This document shows, one piece after another, positions 35,008 through 43,675 of a stretch of 64,000 nucleotides of DNA. How positions within the stretch are numbered: the stretch's first letter is position 1; every line of letters begins with the position of its first letter. The translations under genes and the position numbers were made by a program. Below the pieces are notes generated by a model. That model was not told the origin of the DNA. It did no database searches and saw nothing but the letters and a program-made list of their open reading frames with translations. The stretch is from Methylococcales bacterium. GTDB taxonomy: Bacteria; Pseudomonadota; Gammaproteobacteria; Methylococcales; Methylomonadaceae. The stretch covers positions 121,030 through 185,029 of the forward strand of contig JAQTUW010000001.1 of NCBI GenBank assembly GCA_028707085.1, read 5' to 3'.

Positions 35008-36203
35008 GTGTGCTGTTCTGGTTGATTATCGCGGCTCTGCTGCTGGCGGCCATCCTGCTGCTGGTATTGCCATTGCTCAAAAACACCGCTCTGGGTCGGG
35101 CCGACGCCGCGCAGCGCAATGTGGCCATCGTCCGCCAGCAGCTTGCCGAATTGCGGCGGCAACTGGATGAGGGGGCATTGACTCAGACGCAGCATGACGA
35201 CCAGTACCAGGAATTGATGCAGGATCTCGGCGACGAACTGGAGGCCGATGGCGAACCCGCGCCCGCCGGCGGCAGCGGCCGCTGGGTCATACCGCTGGTA
35301 GTGCTGTTTGTGCCGTTGTGCAGTTTGGGGCTGTATTTTCATCTAGCCGACCCGCAGGCGCTGGAAAAGGCTCAGACGCAACAGCAAAACGACAAAAACA
35401 TGGCCGAGGTGCGGACGGCTATTCCGCAGATCATAGCTCGCCTGAAACAGCAGCCGGACGATCTGCAGGGCTGGCTGATGCTGGGTAAATCCTACAGTTT
35501 CATCCATGACTATCCGCAGGCCGCCCAGGTTTTCGCAAAACTGAATCAGCTTGCCCCCGACCAGCCGGCATTCATGCTTGCCTATGCCGAAGCCTTGGCC
35601 ATGAGCCGCAACGGCCAGTTGGCCGGCGAACCGGCGGAACTGGCCTATAAAGCCGTGCGACTGGCCCCCGACGACAAGGACGCCTTGTGGATGGCGGCCA
35701 TCGCCAGCCTGGAAGCCGAAGAGCAGTCGCAGGCGCAGGCCTATCTGCAAAAACTGCAAGCTCTGCTGCCAGCCGATTCCGACGCCCTGCCGAAAATCCG
35801 GCAGATGATAGCCGAACTGGCGCAACCCGCCGCAGAGCCGAGTCAGGCCGCCGACGCAGCGAAAATTACTGTACAGGTCGCCGTGGATCCGGCCATCGCC
35901 GGCCGGGTGCGGCCGGAACAGATCGTGTTTATTTACGCCCAGGCGGTGGACGGCCCGAAAATGCCGCTGGCCATTGCCCGCAAGCGAGTGGCCGATTTGC
36001 CGCTCAGTCTGGAATTGAACGACAGCATGGCCATGCAGCCCAATCTGCATCTGGCTGATTTTAAACAGTTGCGTATTGTCGCCCGCATCTCCGCGACCGG
36101 CGACGCATCTACCCGGAGTGGGGATTTTATCGGCGAAAAGATTGTCGATATGCCGGTCGGCGAGCAGCCCGTCAGCCTATTAATCAACCAGGAAGTCAAA
36201 TAA
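35004..36203 (+). CDS. ccmI: Cytochrome c biogenesis protein CcmI
   Basis: 399-residue protein starting with GTG at 35004, overlapping the ccmH stop. Two membrane helices (about residues 2-25 and 92-112) flank a cytoplasmic leucine-zipper-like helix with AIVRQQLAELRRQLDEG; then a periplasmic TPR region (LQGWLMLGKSYSFIHDYPQAA) and a C-terminal beta domain with KMPLAIARKRVADLPLSLEL. The TPR part chaperones apocytochrome c to CcmF/H. Its TAA stop shares one base with the hemN ATG. Confidence 0.92.
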   Translation: MSVLFWLIIAALLLAAILLLVLPLLKNTALGRADAAQRNVAIVRQQLAELRRQLDEGALTQTQHDDQYQELMQDLGDELEADGEPAPAGGSGRWVIPLVVLFVPLCSLGLYFHLADPQALEKAQTQQQNDKNMAEVRTAIPQIIARLKQQPDDLQGWLMLGKSYSFIHDYPQAAQVFAKLNQLAPDQPAFMLAYAEALAMSRNGQLAGEPAELAYKAVRLAPDDKDALWMAAIASLEAEEQSQAQAYLQKLQALLPADSDALPKIRQMIAELAQPAAEPSQAADAAKITVQVAVDPAIAGRVRPEQIVFIYAQAVDGPKMPLAIARKRVADLPLSLELNDSMAMQPNLHLADFKQLRIVARISATGDASTRSGDFIGEKIVDMPVGEQPVSLLINQEVK

Positions 36204-37582
36204 TGGATCAATCTATCAGTTTCGATATCGATCTTATCAATCGCTACGATAAATCCGGCCCGCGCTATACTTCCTATCCCACCGCGTTGGAATTGCACGA
36301 AGGCTTCGGCGACGCCGAATACCGGCGGCATATCCAAAAGTCCAATGCCGCTGGCGGGCCACTATCGCTGTATTTTCATATCCCATTCTGCGATACGGTG
36401 TGCTTTTATTGCGCCTGCAACAAAATCATCACCAAGAATCGCGCCCATGCCGTGCCGTATCTGGAATCGCTGTGCCAGGAAATCGCCATGCAGGGCACGT
36501 TGTTCGATAACAGCCGACCGGTCAATCAATTGCACTGGGGCGGCGGTACGCCTACTTTTCTGAGTTACGAACAGATGAAGCAGTTGATGACGGCCACCAG
36601 CCGGCACTTTAATCTGCGCGACGACGATCAGGGTGAATATTCAATTGAGGTCGATCCCCGGGAAACCAACGATCAGACCATCGCTCAGTTGCGGGAACTG
36701 GGGTTCAACCGAATTAGTCTGGGCTTGCAGGATTTTGACGCCGCCGTGCAAAAGGCCGTTAACCGCCTGCAGACCCGGGAACAAACTTTCGCGGTGCTGG
36801 AAGCCGCCCGCAAGGAGGGCTTTCGCTCCACCAATATCGACCTGATATACGGCCTGCCGCTGCAAACCGAACGCAGTTTTGCCAATACCCTGGATGAGGT
36901 GCTAGCGCACGTCCCGGATCGGTTTTCCATCTTCAATTACGCGCATATGCCCAGCCGCTTCAAAACCCAGCGTCAGATCAATGAAACCGATCTGCCCAGC
37001 CCGGCGGTCAAACTGGAAATCCTGCAAATGGTGGGCAAAAAACTCACCGACGCCGGTTATGTCTACATCGGCATGGATCATTTTGCCCGGCCGGACGACG
37101 AACTGGCGGTAGCCCAGCGCGAAGGCAAGCTGTACCGCAATTTTCAGGGCTATTCCACCCATTCGGATTGCGATCTGGTCGGGCTGGGCGTCACTTCGAT
37201 CGGCCGGGTCGGCGACGCCTACATGCAGAATATCAAGGAACTGGATGAATACGGGCAATGTCTGGCGGCAGGCCGGTTACCGGTGTTCCGCGGCGTCGAT
37301 CTGGACGAGGACGATAAATTGCGCCGGGCGGTCATCACCCAGTTGATCTGCCATTTCGATCTGACGTTCGCCAAAATCGAAACCGATTTCGGCATTGTGT
37401 TTGGCGAATATTTTGCGGCAGAATTGCATAATCTTCAGGCCATGCAGGCCGATGGCCTGCTGACCCTGGACGCGGCCGGCGTTAAGGTGCAGCCGGCCGG
37501 CCGGCTGCTGATCCGCAATATCTGCATGGTGTTCGATAAATATCTGGCCGCCAAGCAGCAGCAGTTTTCCAGAGTGATTTAA
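36203..37582 (+). CDS. hemN: Oxygen-independent coproporphyrinogen III dehydrogenase
   Basis: 459-residue radical-SAM enzyme that decarboxylates coproporphyrinogen III to protoporphyrinogen IX without oxygen. The HemN form of the cluster motif, FCDTVCFYCACNK, places cysteines at 63, 67, 70 and 72; HWGGGTPTFL follows near 110, and SLGLQDFDAAVQKAVNR and YGLPLQT further on. The length and the YTSYPTALE N-terminus match true HemN and not HemW. It begins on the last base of ccmI (TAATG), so haem synthesis is translationally joined to cytochrome c assembly. FNR-type control is common for hemN, but no clear FNR site was seen here, as expected for an internal gene. Confidence 0.95.
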   Translation: MDQSISFDIDLINRYDKSGPRYTSYPTALELHEGFGDAEYRRHIQKSNAAGGPLSLYFHIPFCDTVCFYCACNKIITKNRAHAVPYLESLCQEIAMQGTLFDNSRPVNQLHWGGGTPTFLSYEQMKQLMTATSRHFNLRDDDQGEYSIEVDPRETNDQTIAQLRELGFNRISLGLQDFDAAVQKAVNRLQTREQTFAVLEAARKEGFRSTNIDLIYGLPLQTERSFANTLDEVLAHVPDRFSIFNYAHMPSRFKTQRQINETDLPSPAVKLEILQMVGKKLTDAGYVYIGMDHFARPDDELAVAQREGKLYRNFQGYSTHSDCDLVGLGVTSIGRVGDAYMQNIKELDEYGQCLAAGRLPVFRGVDLDEDDKLRRAVITQLICHFDLTFAKIETDFGIVFGEYFAAELHNLQAMQADGLLTLDAAGVKVQPAGRLLIRNICMVFDKYLAAKQQQFSRVI

Positions 37583-38086
37583 AAAAACAGTTTCCCGTAA
37601 ATCCTAATAAAGTTAGGTTAAGTTATGTAAAGTCACCTAGGTATTTTGCCGGACTTATTCGCTATCAAAGTTTTAGCAATATACCGCCAGGCAGTTTCCC
37701 TCCCTGCATGGCCGCCGGCTGTCCCGAACCTAAAATCAGGTTTTAGGGATTAAAATGTGTTCTGGTTTAAATGTCCTTAATATATAAACTTAATCAATTG
37801 GTTATGTTTGTGGGGCGGCTGGGCGCAATGCATCTGTCGTGGGTCGATGGCTTTATGGCCGGACACATCAGTATTAATAGAAGCTGAATAGTTTCAAAAT
37901 CTAGTGCTAAAAATGGCGGATTATGTTTGTCCACAGCCGTTGGCGACAGACAGAAGGCAAAATAACAAGCGTACTTTCTATACGATTTTATGAATTATCC
38001 CTGTCACTATTGACAGGAGTCAAACAGCGGTGAGAGAGTATGACATACAATATTTACAGTCAATTTAAATTTACTTCTTAATAACT
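37583..38086. other. 504-base intergenic stretch with two inverted repeats
   Basis: AT-rich stretch between hemN and the phosphatase gene. It holds no convincing gene. Two short perfect inverted repeats stand out: CCTAAAA-TCAGG-TTTTAGG at 37729-37747, and CCTGTCA-CTAT-TGACAGG at 38000-38017. The second lies about 70 bases before the next ATG and is placed where an operator could sit. No U-rich hemN terminator was seen. Confidence 0.5.
38000..38017. promoter_or_regulatory. Perfect inverted repeat upstream of the phosphatase gene
   Basis: CCTGTCA and TGACAGG, separated by CTAT, form a seven-pair dyad 70 bases ahead of the phosphatase start. The size and symmetry fit a binding site for a dimeric repressor or activator, although the same bases could form an mRNA hairpin. 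The binding protein is unknown. Confidence 0.4.
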
Positions 38087-38572
38087 ATGAGTAAGATCAG
38101 GATTTTATTTGTGTGCATGGGGAATATCTGCCGCTCTCCGACTGCGGAAGGCGTGTTTGCCGCACTGCTGGCGAAAAACAATATGACCGAACATTTCAGG
38201 ATCGACTCGGCCGGCACCCATGCCTACCACACCGGCGATGCGCCGGATTTGAGGGCGCAAAAAGCCGCCAGAAATCGCGGCGTCGAAATCAAGCATATCC
38301 GCGCCCGAATCATCAACAACCGCGATTTCGAGGAATTCGATCATATCCTGGTCATGGATGAGGAAAACTTTACCCATGTCGACGGCATCTGCCCGGACGA
38401 GCATAAACATAAAGTGGCTTATCTGCTGGATTATGCGCCGCATTTCGATACGCGTGAAGTGCCCGATCCCTACTATGGCGGCTCCTACGGTTTCGACCGG
38501 GTGCTGGATATGGCGGAAGCCGCGGCGGAAGGACTGTTGCAGACCCTGCAACGCAACAGGCAGGGCGGATGA
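38087..38572 (+). CDS. Low-molecular-weight protein-tyrosine phosphatase
   Basis: 161-residue enzyme with the P-loop VCMGNICRSPTAEG (Cys10, Arg16, Ser17), the CX5R(S/T) signature at the expected N-terminal place, and the general acid aspartate in VPDPYYGG near residue 128. Such enzymes take phosphate off protein tyrosines and in bacteria often regulate exopolysaccharide synthesis by acting on Wzc-type kinases, but no wzc gene is near. The last four bases (ATGA) overlap the dienelactone hydrolase gene, suggesting a two-gene operon. Confidence 0.92.
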   Translation: MSKIRILFVCMGNICRSPTAEGVFAALLAKNNMTEHFRIDSAGTHAYHTGDAPDLRAQKAARNRGVEIKHIRARIINNRDFEEFDHILVMDEENFTHVDGICPDEHKHKVAYLLDYAPHFDTREVPDPYYGGSYGFDRVLDMAEAAAEGLLQTLQRNRQGG

Positions 38573-39291
38573 GCATTATTTCCAACACAGTCGGCTATCT
38601 GGACGGCGAAACGGTGCTGGAAGGTTTTTTTGCTTACGACGACGCCATTCACGGCCAGCGGCCTGTGGTGCTGATCCATCACGCCTGGGGCGGACGCGAC
38701 GATTTCGTCGCCGAAAAAGCCGTCAAACTCGCCGAACTCGGCTATCTGGGCTTCGCTACCGACCTATACGGCAAGGGTGTGCTGGGAACGTCCAATGAAC
38801 AAAACGCCGGCTTGATGCAGCCGTTCATGGCCGACCGGGCCAAACTGCAAAAACGCCTGCTGGCGGCGCTGGCGGCCGTCAAACTGCTGCCTTGGGCCGA
38901 CAATCGGCGCATCGCCGCCATTGGTTTCTGTTTCGGCGGCCTGTGCGCGCTGGATCTGGCCAGAACCGGCGCCGATATTCGCGGGGTGGTGTCGTTTCAC
39001 GGCCTGCTCGGCTCCCCGGCAAATATTCCGGTTCCGAAAATTAAAGCCAGGGTTCTGGTTCTGCACGGCCATGACGATCCCATGGTCAGGCCGGAGCAGG
39101 TGCTGGCGCTGCAAACCGAGCTGACCCTGGCCGGCGCGGACTGGCAGGTGCACAGCTACGGCAACACCATGCACGCCTTCACCAACCCGGTGGCCAATAA
39201 TCCGGATTTCGGCACAGTCTATCAGCCGGTCGCGAACCGCCGCTCCTGGCAGTCCATGCAAAATTTTCTGGCCGAAACGCTGGCCGATTAA
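38569..39291 (+). CDS. Dienelactone hydrolase family protein
   Basis: 240-residue alpha/beta hydrolase. The nucleophile elbow reads GFCFGG, with cysteine as nucleophile as in dienelactone hydrolase; the acid is in HGHDDPMV and the histidine in NTMHAFTNP. The N-terminal VVLIHHAWGGRDDF provides the oxyanion region. Members hydrolyse lactones and esters and are often named after chlorocatechol breakdown, but no such pathway genes are here, so the natural substrate is unknown. It overlaps the phosphatase gene by four bases. Confidence 0.88.
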   Translation: MSIISNTVGYLDGETVLEGFFAYDDAIHGQRPVVLIHHAWGGRDDFVAEKAVKLAELGYLGFATDLYGKGVLGTSNEQNAGLMQPFMADRAKLQKRLLAALAAVKLLPWADNRRIAAIGFCFGGLCALDLARTGADIRGVVSFHGLLGSPANIPVPKIKARVLVLHGHDDPMVRPEQVLALQTELTLAGADWQVHSYGNTMHAFTNPVANNPDFGTVYQPVANRRSWQSMQNFLAETLAD

Positions 39292-39329
39292 GGCCCGGCC
39301 CACCGTGCGGATGGCGGCCGAATCCGGCC

Positions 39330-40583
39330 TCAACCCGCCTCGATATGCCTCGGAATCAGGATGAAAAACCGGCCGGCGGATTTCATCAGCCCGGCCAGTT
39401 CGCCGGCCTGCGGCCCTTGTCCCCAATAGACATCGCCGCGTATCACGCCCCTGATCGCGCCGCCGGTGTCCTGGGCCATCAGCAGGCGGCGGATGCGCTG
39501 GTCGCCGTCCGGATGTTCGGCGTCCAGCCAGAGCGGCACGCCCATGGGCAGATAGTTTTTATCCACGGCCAGACTATGGCCTGCGGTCAGTGGGACGTTC
39601 ATCGCGCCTATCGGCCCTTCCTGGGCTTTGGCGGCGGCGAGCTTGAAAAACACCACCGAACGGTTTTCCAGCATCAACTGCCTGCCTTCTTCCGGATGTT
39701 TTTCTATCCAGGCGCGTATGCTCTGCATGGAGATCTGTTCGCGGGGGATATAACCGCGATCCACCAACGATTTGCCTATCGGATGATAGGCGTGGCCGTT
39801 TTTGCCGGCATAGCCGACGCCCTGCACCCGGCCGTCGTCCATGATGATGCGTCCGGAACCCTGTATTTCCATGAAGAAGGCGTCCACTTCGTTATCCACC
39901 CACAATATTTCCGCGTGTTTGCCGGCCAGCGCCCCGCGGCGAATGGCTGCCCGGTCATGGTAGGGCATGAAGCGGCCTTTCTCCAGGCGGCCGTATTGGC
40001 CGTTACGCTTGATCAAATCAGCGGGCACGCCGTAGATCGGCACATTGTAGCGGGCGGTTTTTTGACGCGAGCCATGCAGCTCCGGCAGATAATAACCGGT
40101 AAACAGTCCGTCGAAGCCGCCGGAAGCGGCTACTGCAAAGGGACGGAACCATTTTTCGAAAAACTGTTTTTCTTCGCCGCCGCGCACCTGAATATTACAC
40201 AGCAATTTCCAGTCACCGATACTGCCCAGAGCGAATACCCCGCCCAACGCCCGCTCGTCCGGCTGGCTCAGCCAGCTTTCGCAGGAATGTTGGAAGGATT
40301 TGAAGGCCGCCGCGTGATCATCCTGGCTCCAGCCCGGCAAATAGTTAAATTCGGTCGGATACAACTGTATGCCGGGGTCGGCCTTTACCGGCAGCGGCGC
40401 GCCCAGTCTGAACCGGGGCTCGGTTCCGGCATTTTGCGGGCCGGGGGGCGGCGCCGGCTTTTTCGGATGGGTGGCGCAGGCGGCGAACAGCACCGCCGCC
40501 GCCAGGAACGAGAGGGCGGCTTTCAGCCTGCGGCCGGCGCCGGCCAGAGCCAGTTTGAATTTGACCGCCTGTTGAGGGTTCAT
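39330..40583 (-). CDS. mltA: Membrane-bound lytic murein transglycosylase A
   Basis: 417-residue outer-membrane lipoprotein. The signal peptide ends in the lipobox LFAAC with the lipidated cysteine at 36; the next residues (ATHPKKPAPP) are a flexible linker. The MltA barrel domain (FTGYYLPELHGSR near residue 159) is followed by the C-terminal 3D domain with the aspartate motif LLMAQDTGGAIRGVIRGD, which contains the catalytic residue. The enzyme cuts the MurNAc-GlcNAc bond to give 1,6-anhydro ends during wall turnover. Its ATG overlaps the glnE stop codon (ATGA), an uncommon partnership. Confidence 0.93.
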   Translation of the reverse strand: MNPQQAVKFKLALAGAGRRLKAALSFLAAAVLFAACATHPKKPAPPPGPQNAGTEPRFRLGAPLPVKADPGIQLYPTEFNYLPGWSQDDHAAAFKSFQHSCESWLSQPDERALGGVFALGSIGDWKLLCNIQVRGGEEKQFFEKWFRPFAVAASGGFDGLFTGYYLPELHGSRQKTARYNVPIYGVPADLIKRNGQYGRLEKGRFMPYHDRAAIRRGALAGKHAEILWVDNEVDAFFMEIQGSGRIIMDDGRVQGVGYAGKNGHAYHPIGKSLVDRGYIPREQISMQSIRAWIEKHPEEGRQLMLENRSVVFFKLAAAKAQEGPIGAMNVPLTAGHSLAVDKNYLPMGVPLWLDAEHPDGDQRIRRLLMAQDTGGAIRGVIRGDVYWGQGPQAGELAGLMKSAGRFFILIPRHIEAG

Positions 40584-43450
40584 GACATCGCCGCCTGCCA
40601 GATACGGGCCACTTCCGCTCGCATGTCCGCAAATTCGCCGACCGGCGCAGTGGCGTCGTAGCCTTGCAGAATGCGATGGTGGGCGTAATCACGATAGTTG
40701 CAATAAGCCTGGGTCAGCAGCCTGGCGTCCGCCGCCGCGATAACGCCCAGTTGCTTCAGGCCGTGCAGCAGCCGTACGCTACCGGTTTCGAGGCATAGAT
40801 CCGGATGGCCGGCGGTCTCGGCCAGCACCCCGTACTGGACGATGAACTCGATGTCGGCTACCCCGCCCAGACCCTGTTTCAAATCGAAAATGTCGGCTCG
40901 GCGCAGAGCCAGAGCCTGACGCATCTTTTCGCGCATTTCCCGGACTTCGGTTTTCAGGGTCTGCCGATCTCGGGGTAGGGCCAGTATCCGCAAGCGGATA
41001 TTGGCGAATGCGTCCCGCAGGTCGCCGTCGCCGGTGATGAAGCGGGCGCGCACCAGCGCCTGATGTTCCCAGATCCAGGCATGATTTTTCAGATAGTCTT
41101 CGTAATAATCGATATGGCTGACCAGTAGCCCGGAGTCGCCGTTGGGCCTGAGGCGCAAATCCACTTCGTACAACACCCCGGACAGCATGCGGGTATCGAG
41201 AATGTGGCGGATTTTCTGCGCCAGTCGCAGATAAAACTGCCCGCAGTTGATGGGTTTCTCTCCATCGGTCAAAGCATTGTCGTCCGGACAGTTGTAGACG
41301 AACACCAGATCCAGGTCGGAGGCGTAGCCCAGTTCGACGCCGCCCAGCTTGCCGAAACCGATGATGGCGAAATGCGGGGCCGCCGCGCTGGCTCCGGGCG
41401 GAAAACCATGATTGCCGCCCACTAGCCGCCAGGCCTGCTGCAGCACCTGTTCCAGTATGGTTTCGGCGATCCAGGTCAGATAATCGCTGACCGTCATCAC
41501 CGGAATCGCGGCCATGATGTCCGCCGCCGCCACCCGCAGCATGTTCAGATGCTTGAACTGGCGCAGGGCTATCATCAGTTGTTCGCTGTCCTGGCAGTCG
41601 ATTTTGTCCAGTTCGCGCTGCAAGTTTCGGCGCAGGGCCGATTTTTTCAGCGGTTCGTACAGCCGCCTGACATCCAGCAACTCGTCGAACAGAATCGGGT
41701 AACGGGCCAGGAACTGGCAGATCCACGGACTAGCGGCGGACAGTTTGAGCAGATGGCTCAAGGCATCCGGATTTTCCGCTAGCAGCGATAGATAGACGTT
41801 GCGGCCGGTCACGGCTAGGATAAGCGCCAATATCCGTTCCAGGGTCTGCTGCTGGTTGTCCACCGCCGGCAGTTTTTCGATCAGTAGCGGGATCAGGCGC
41901 TGCACCACCCCCATGCCCTTACGGCTCAGGCGTTTCAGGGCCGGGCTGGTTCTAAATTCGGCGACGGCCTGCAGGATGGCGGCCGGCTGGACGCAGCCCA
42001 GTTCGTACAGAATTTCCTGCGCCTGTTCGTCGTCGGCCGGGGCGGCCCAGAGCAGGGCCTGGGTCTGTTGCCTGCTGTCCTGCGCGTCAAGCGAGAACAC
42101 GTCGTTGAACAGGCCGTGCACCTGTTCGCGGACGCTGTTCAGTCGCTGCTTGAAACTGCACCAGCTGTCAAAGTCCAGCGACAGGGCCAGAATTTGGCGG
42201 ACGCCGTCGTCGGCCGGCAAATCGTGGGTCTGCCTGTCCTGGTATTGCTGGATATGATTTTCCACCCGGCGCAGGAAGCGGTAGGCCGTTTTCAACTCCG
42301 CCGCGTCCTCGGCGGTCAGCAACTGCATTTCGCCCAGCACGGTCAGCACGGTCTGGATTTCCCGCTGCTGGAGGGCGGCCGCCTGTCCGCCCCGGATCAG
42401 TTGAAAGGCCTGGCCGATGAATTCGACTTCGCGGATGCCGCCGGGGCCGAGTTTGACGTTTTCCAGTTTGTCCTTGCGCTTGAGTTCCTGCATGATCTGG
42501 AATTTCAGATTGCGCAGTTCCTCGAAAGCGCCGTAATCCAGATAACGGCGGTAGACGAAAGGCTTGATCATAGCCAGCAATTGCCTGCCGCTGCGGGTGT
42601 CGCCAGCCACCTGCCGGGCCTTGATCATGGCGTAACGCTCCCATTCCCGGGCCTGGGTCAGGTAATAATGCTCCATGCCGTCGAAAGACATGATCAGCGG
42701 CCCGCTATCGCCGAATGGCCGCAGCCGGGTGTCAGTGCGGAACACAAAACCGTCAACGGTGATTTCGTCCAGCATCCGCACCAGGTTACGGCAGATACGG
42801 CTAAAAAACTCGCCGTAACTGATTTCCTTCTTTTCAGTCAGCATCCCGTCTTCGGCATAGGCGAAAATCAGATCGATATCGGATGAAAAATTCAATTCCC
42901 AGGCCCCCAGCTTGCCCATGCCCAGCACCACCAGATTGAAGGGCGCGCCGTCGGCCAGGGTGGGGGTCCCGCAACGCTGGCAAGCCTGGTGGTACAAAAA
43001 ATCCAGACCGGCGGCGATGCAGGTTTCCGCCAGCGCCGTCAAATCGGCAAGGGTTTCGTCCAGTTCCGCCCAGCCGGCCAGATCGCGCCAAGCGATGCGC
43101 GCCATTTCCCGTCGGCGGAATAGCCGCAACCGCCTGCCCAGCTCCGCTTCCGAATCGACGCTCTGGGTTTGCAGGGCGGCCGGGTAGCCGTGGCGGCGCA
43201 ACGGCGATAACAGATCGCCGGAACGGTACAGCTCCGGTAGCAGATCCGGCTGGCGCAACCAGCTTTCGCTGACAAACTGACTGCAAACGCAAACTTTCAT
43301 GACGGTCGCGGTAAAGGCCGGATCGGCGAAACAGCCGGGTGGTTCGGCCGGAAATTTGCCGGCCAGTTCCGCCGCGAAACGCCCGGCCGGGGCCTGTAGC
43401 GCAGCCGGCAGGCTGACGGTCAGGGCTTGCAAGGTTGCGAGTAGGGTCAT
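40580..43450 (-). CDS. glnE: Glutamine synthetase adenylyltransferase/deadenylase
   Basis: 956-residue two-domain enzyme that adenylylates and deadenylylates glutamine synthetase in response to PII and glutamine. The two nucleotidyltransferase signatures are both intact: GMGKLGAWELNFSSDIDL near 177-194 (deadenylase half) and GFGKLGGVELGYASDLDL in the C-terminal half (adenylylase). Between them are the helical bundle and GGIREVEFIGQAFQL; GGVADIEFIVQYG is the matching segment in the second half. The start at 43450 (MTLLATLQ) is preferred to a longer frame whose first 38 residues look non-coding. It overlaps mltA by four bases. Confidence 0.96.
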   Translation of the reverse strand: MTLLATLQALTVSLPAALQAPAGRFAAELAGKFPAEPPGCFADPAFTATVMKVCVCSQFVSESWLRQPDLLPELYRSGDLLSPLRRHGYPAALQTQSVDSEAELGRRLRLFRRREMARIAWRDLAGWAELDETLADLTALAETCIAAGLDFLYHQACQRCGTPTLADGAPFNLVVLGMGKLGAWELNFSSDIDLIFAYAEDGMLTEKKEISYGEFFSRICRNLVRMLDEITVDGFVFRTDTRLRPFGDSGPLIMSFDGMEHYYLTQAREWERYAMIKARQVAGDTRSGRQLLAMIKPFVYRRYLDYGAFEELRNLKFQIMQELKRKDKLENVKLGPGGIREVEFIGQAFQLIRGGQAAALQQREIQTVLTVLGEMQLLTAEDAAELKTAYRFLRRVENHIQQYQDRQTHDLPADDGVRQILALSLDFDSWCSFKQRLNSVREQVHGLFNDVFSLDAQDSRQQTQALLWAAPADDEQAQEILYELGCVQPAAILQAVAEFRTSPALKRLSRKGMGVVQRLIPLLIEKLPAVDNQQQTLERILALILAVTGRNVYLSLLAENPDALSHLLKLSAASPWICQFLARYPILFDELLDVRRLYEPLKKSALRRNLQRELDKIDCQDSEQLMIALRQFKHLNMLRVAAADIMAAIPVMTVSDYLTWIAETILEQVLQQAWRLVGGNHGFPPGASAAAPHFAIIGFGKLGGVELGYASDLDLVFVYNCPDDNALTDGEKPINCGQFYLRLAQKIRHILDTRMLSGVLYEVDLRLRPNGDSGLLVSHIDYYEDYLKNHAWIWEHQALVRARFITGDGDLRDAFANIRLRILALPRDRQTLKTEVREMREKMRQALALRRADIFDLKQGLGGVADIEFIVQYGVLAETAGHPDLCLETGSVRLLHGLKQLGVIAAADARLLTQAYCNYRDYAHHRILQGYDATAPVGEFADMRAEVARIWQAAMS

Positions 43451-43607
43451 GGCGCGGATCCGGAACGGTGATAAAGCCGCAATGATACCTAAAATCGGCG
43501 GCGGCTCGCCAGCCAATACCCGGCTTAAATAACCGGAAAAGCAAATCCAGCCGGCGCAGGACAAAGGCTGCGACTATTTGCAGGCGTTCGATTCATAATC
43601 CTGTTTT

Positions 43608-43635
43608 TTGTCATTTTGCAGAAAGCCCCTATAAT
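43608..43635 (+). promoter_or_regulatory. Sigma70-type promoter of the glycosyltransferase pair
   Basis: TTGTCA at 43608-43613 and TATAAT at 43630-43635, 16 bases apart: five of six and six of six matches to the sigma70 boxes. Transcription would start near 43642, about 35 bases before the chosen ATG at 43676. This is the best promoter match I found in the window. Confidence 0.7.
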
Positions 43636-43675
43636 GCCCCGATAACTGATAAGGATGAAAAAAGGTCTATATTAT

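Noticed and set aside
37583-38086. Riboswitch or structured RNA in the hemN-phosphatase gap
   Set aside because: Only two simple dyads are present; no known riboswitch core was recognised.
39345-40661. 438-codon plus-strand frame opposite mltA
   Set aside because: The minus strand encodes MltA with lipobox and 3D domain; the plus frame has no domain.
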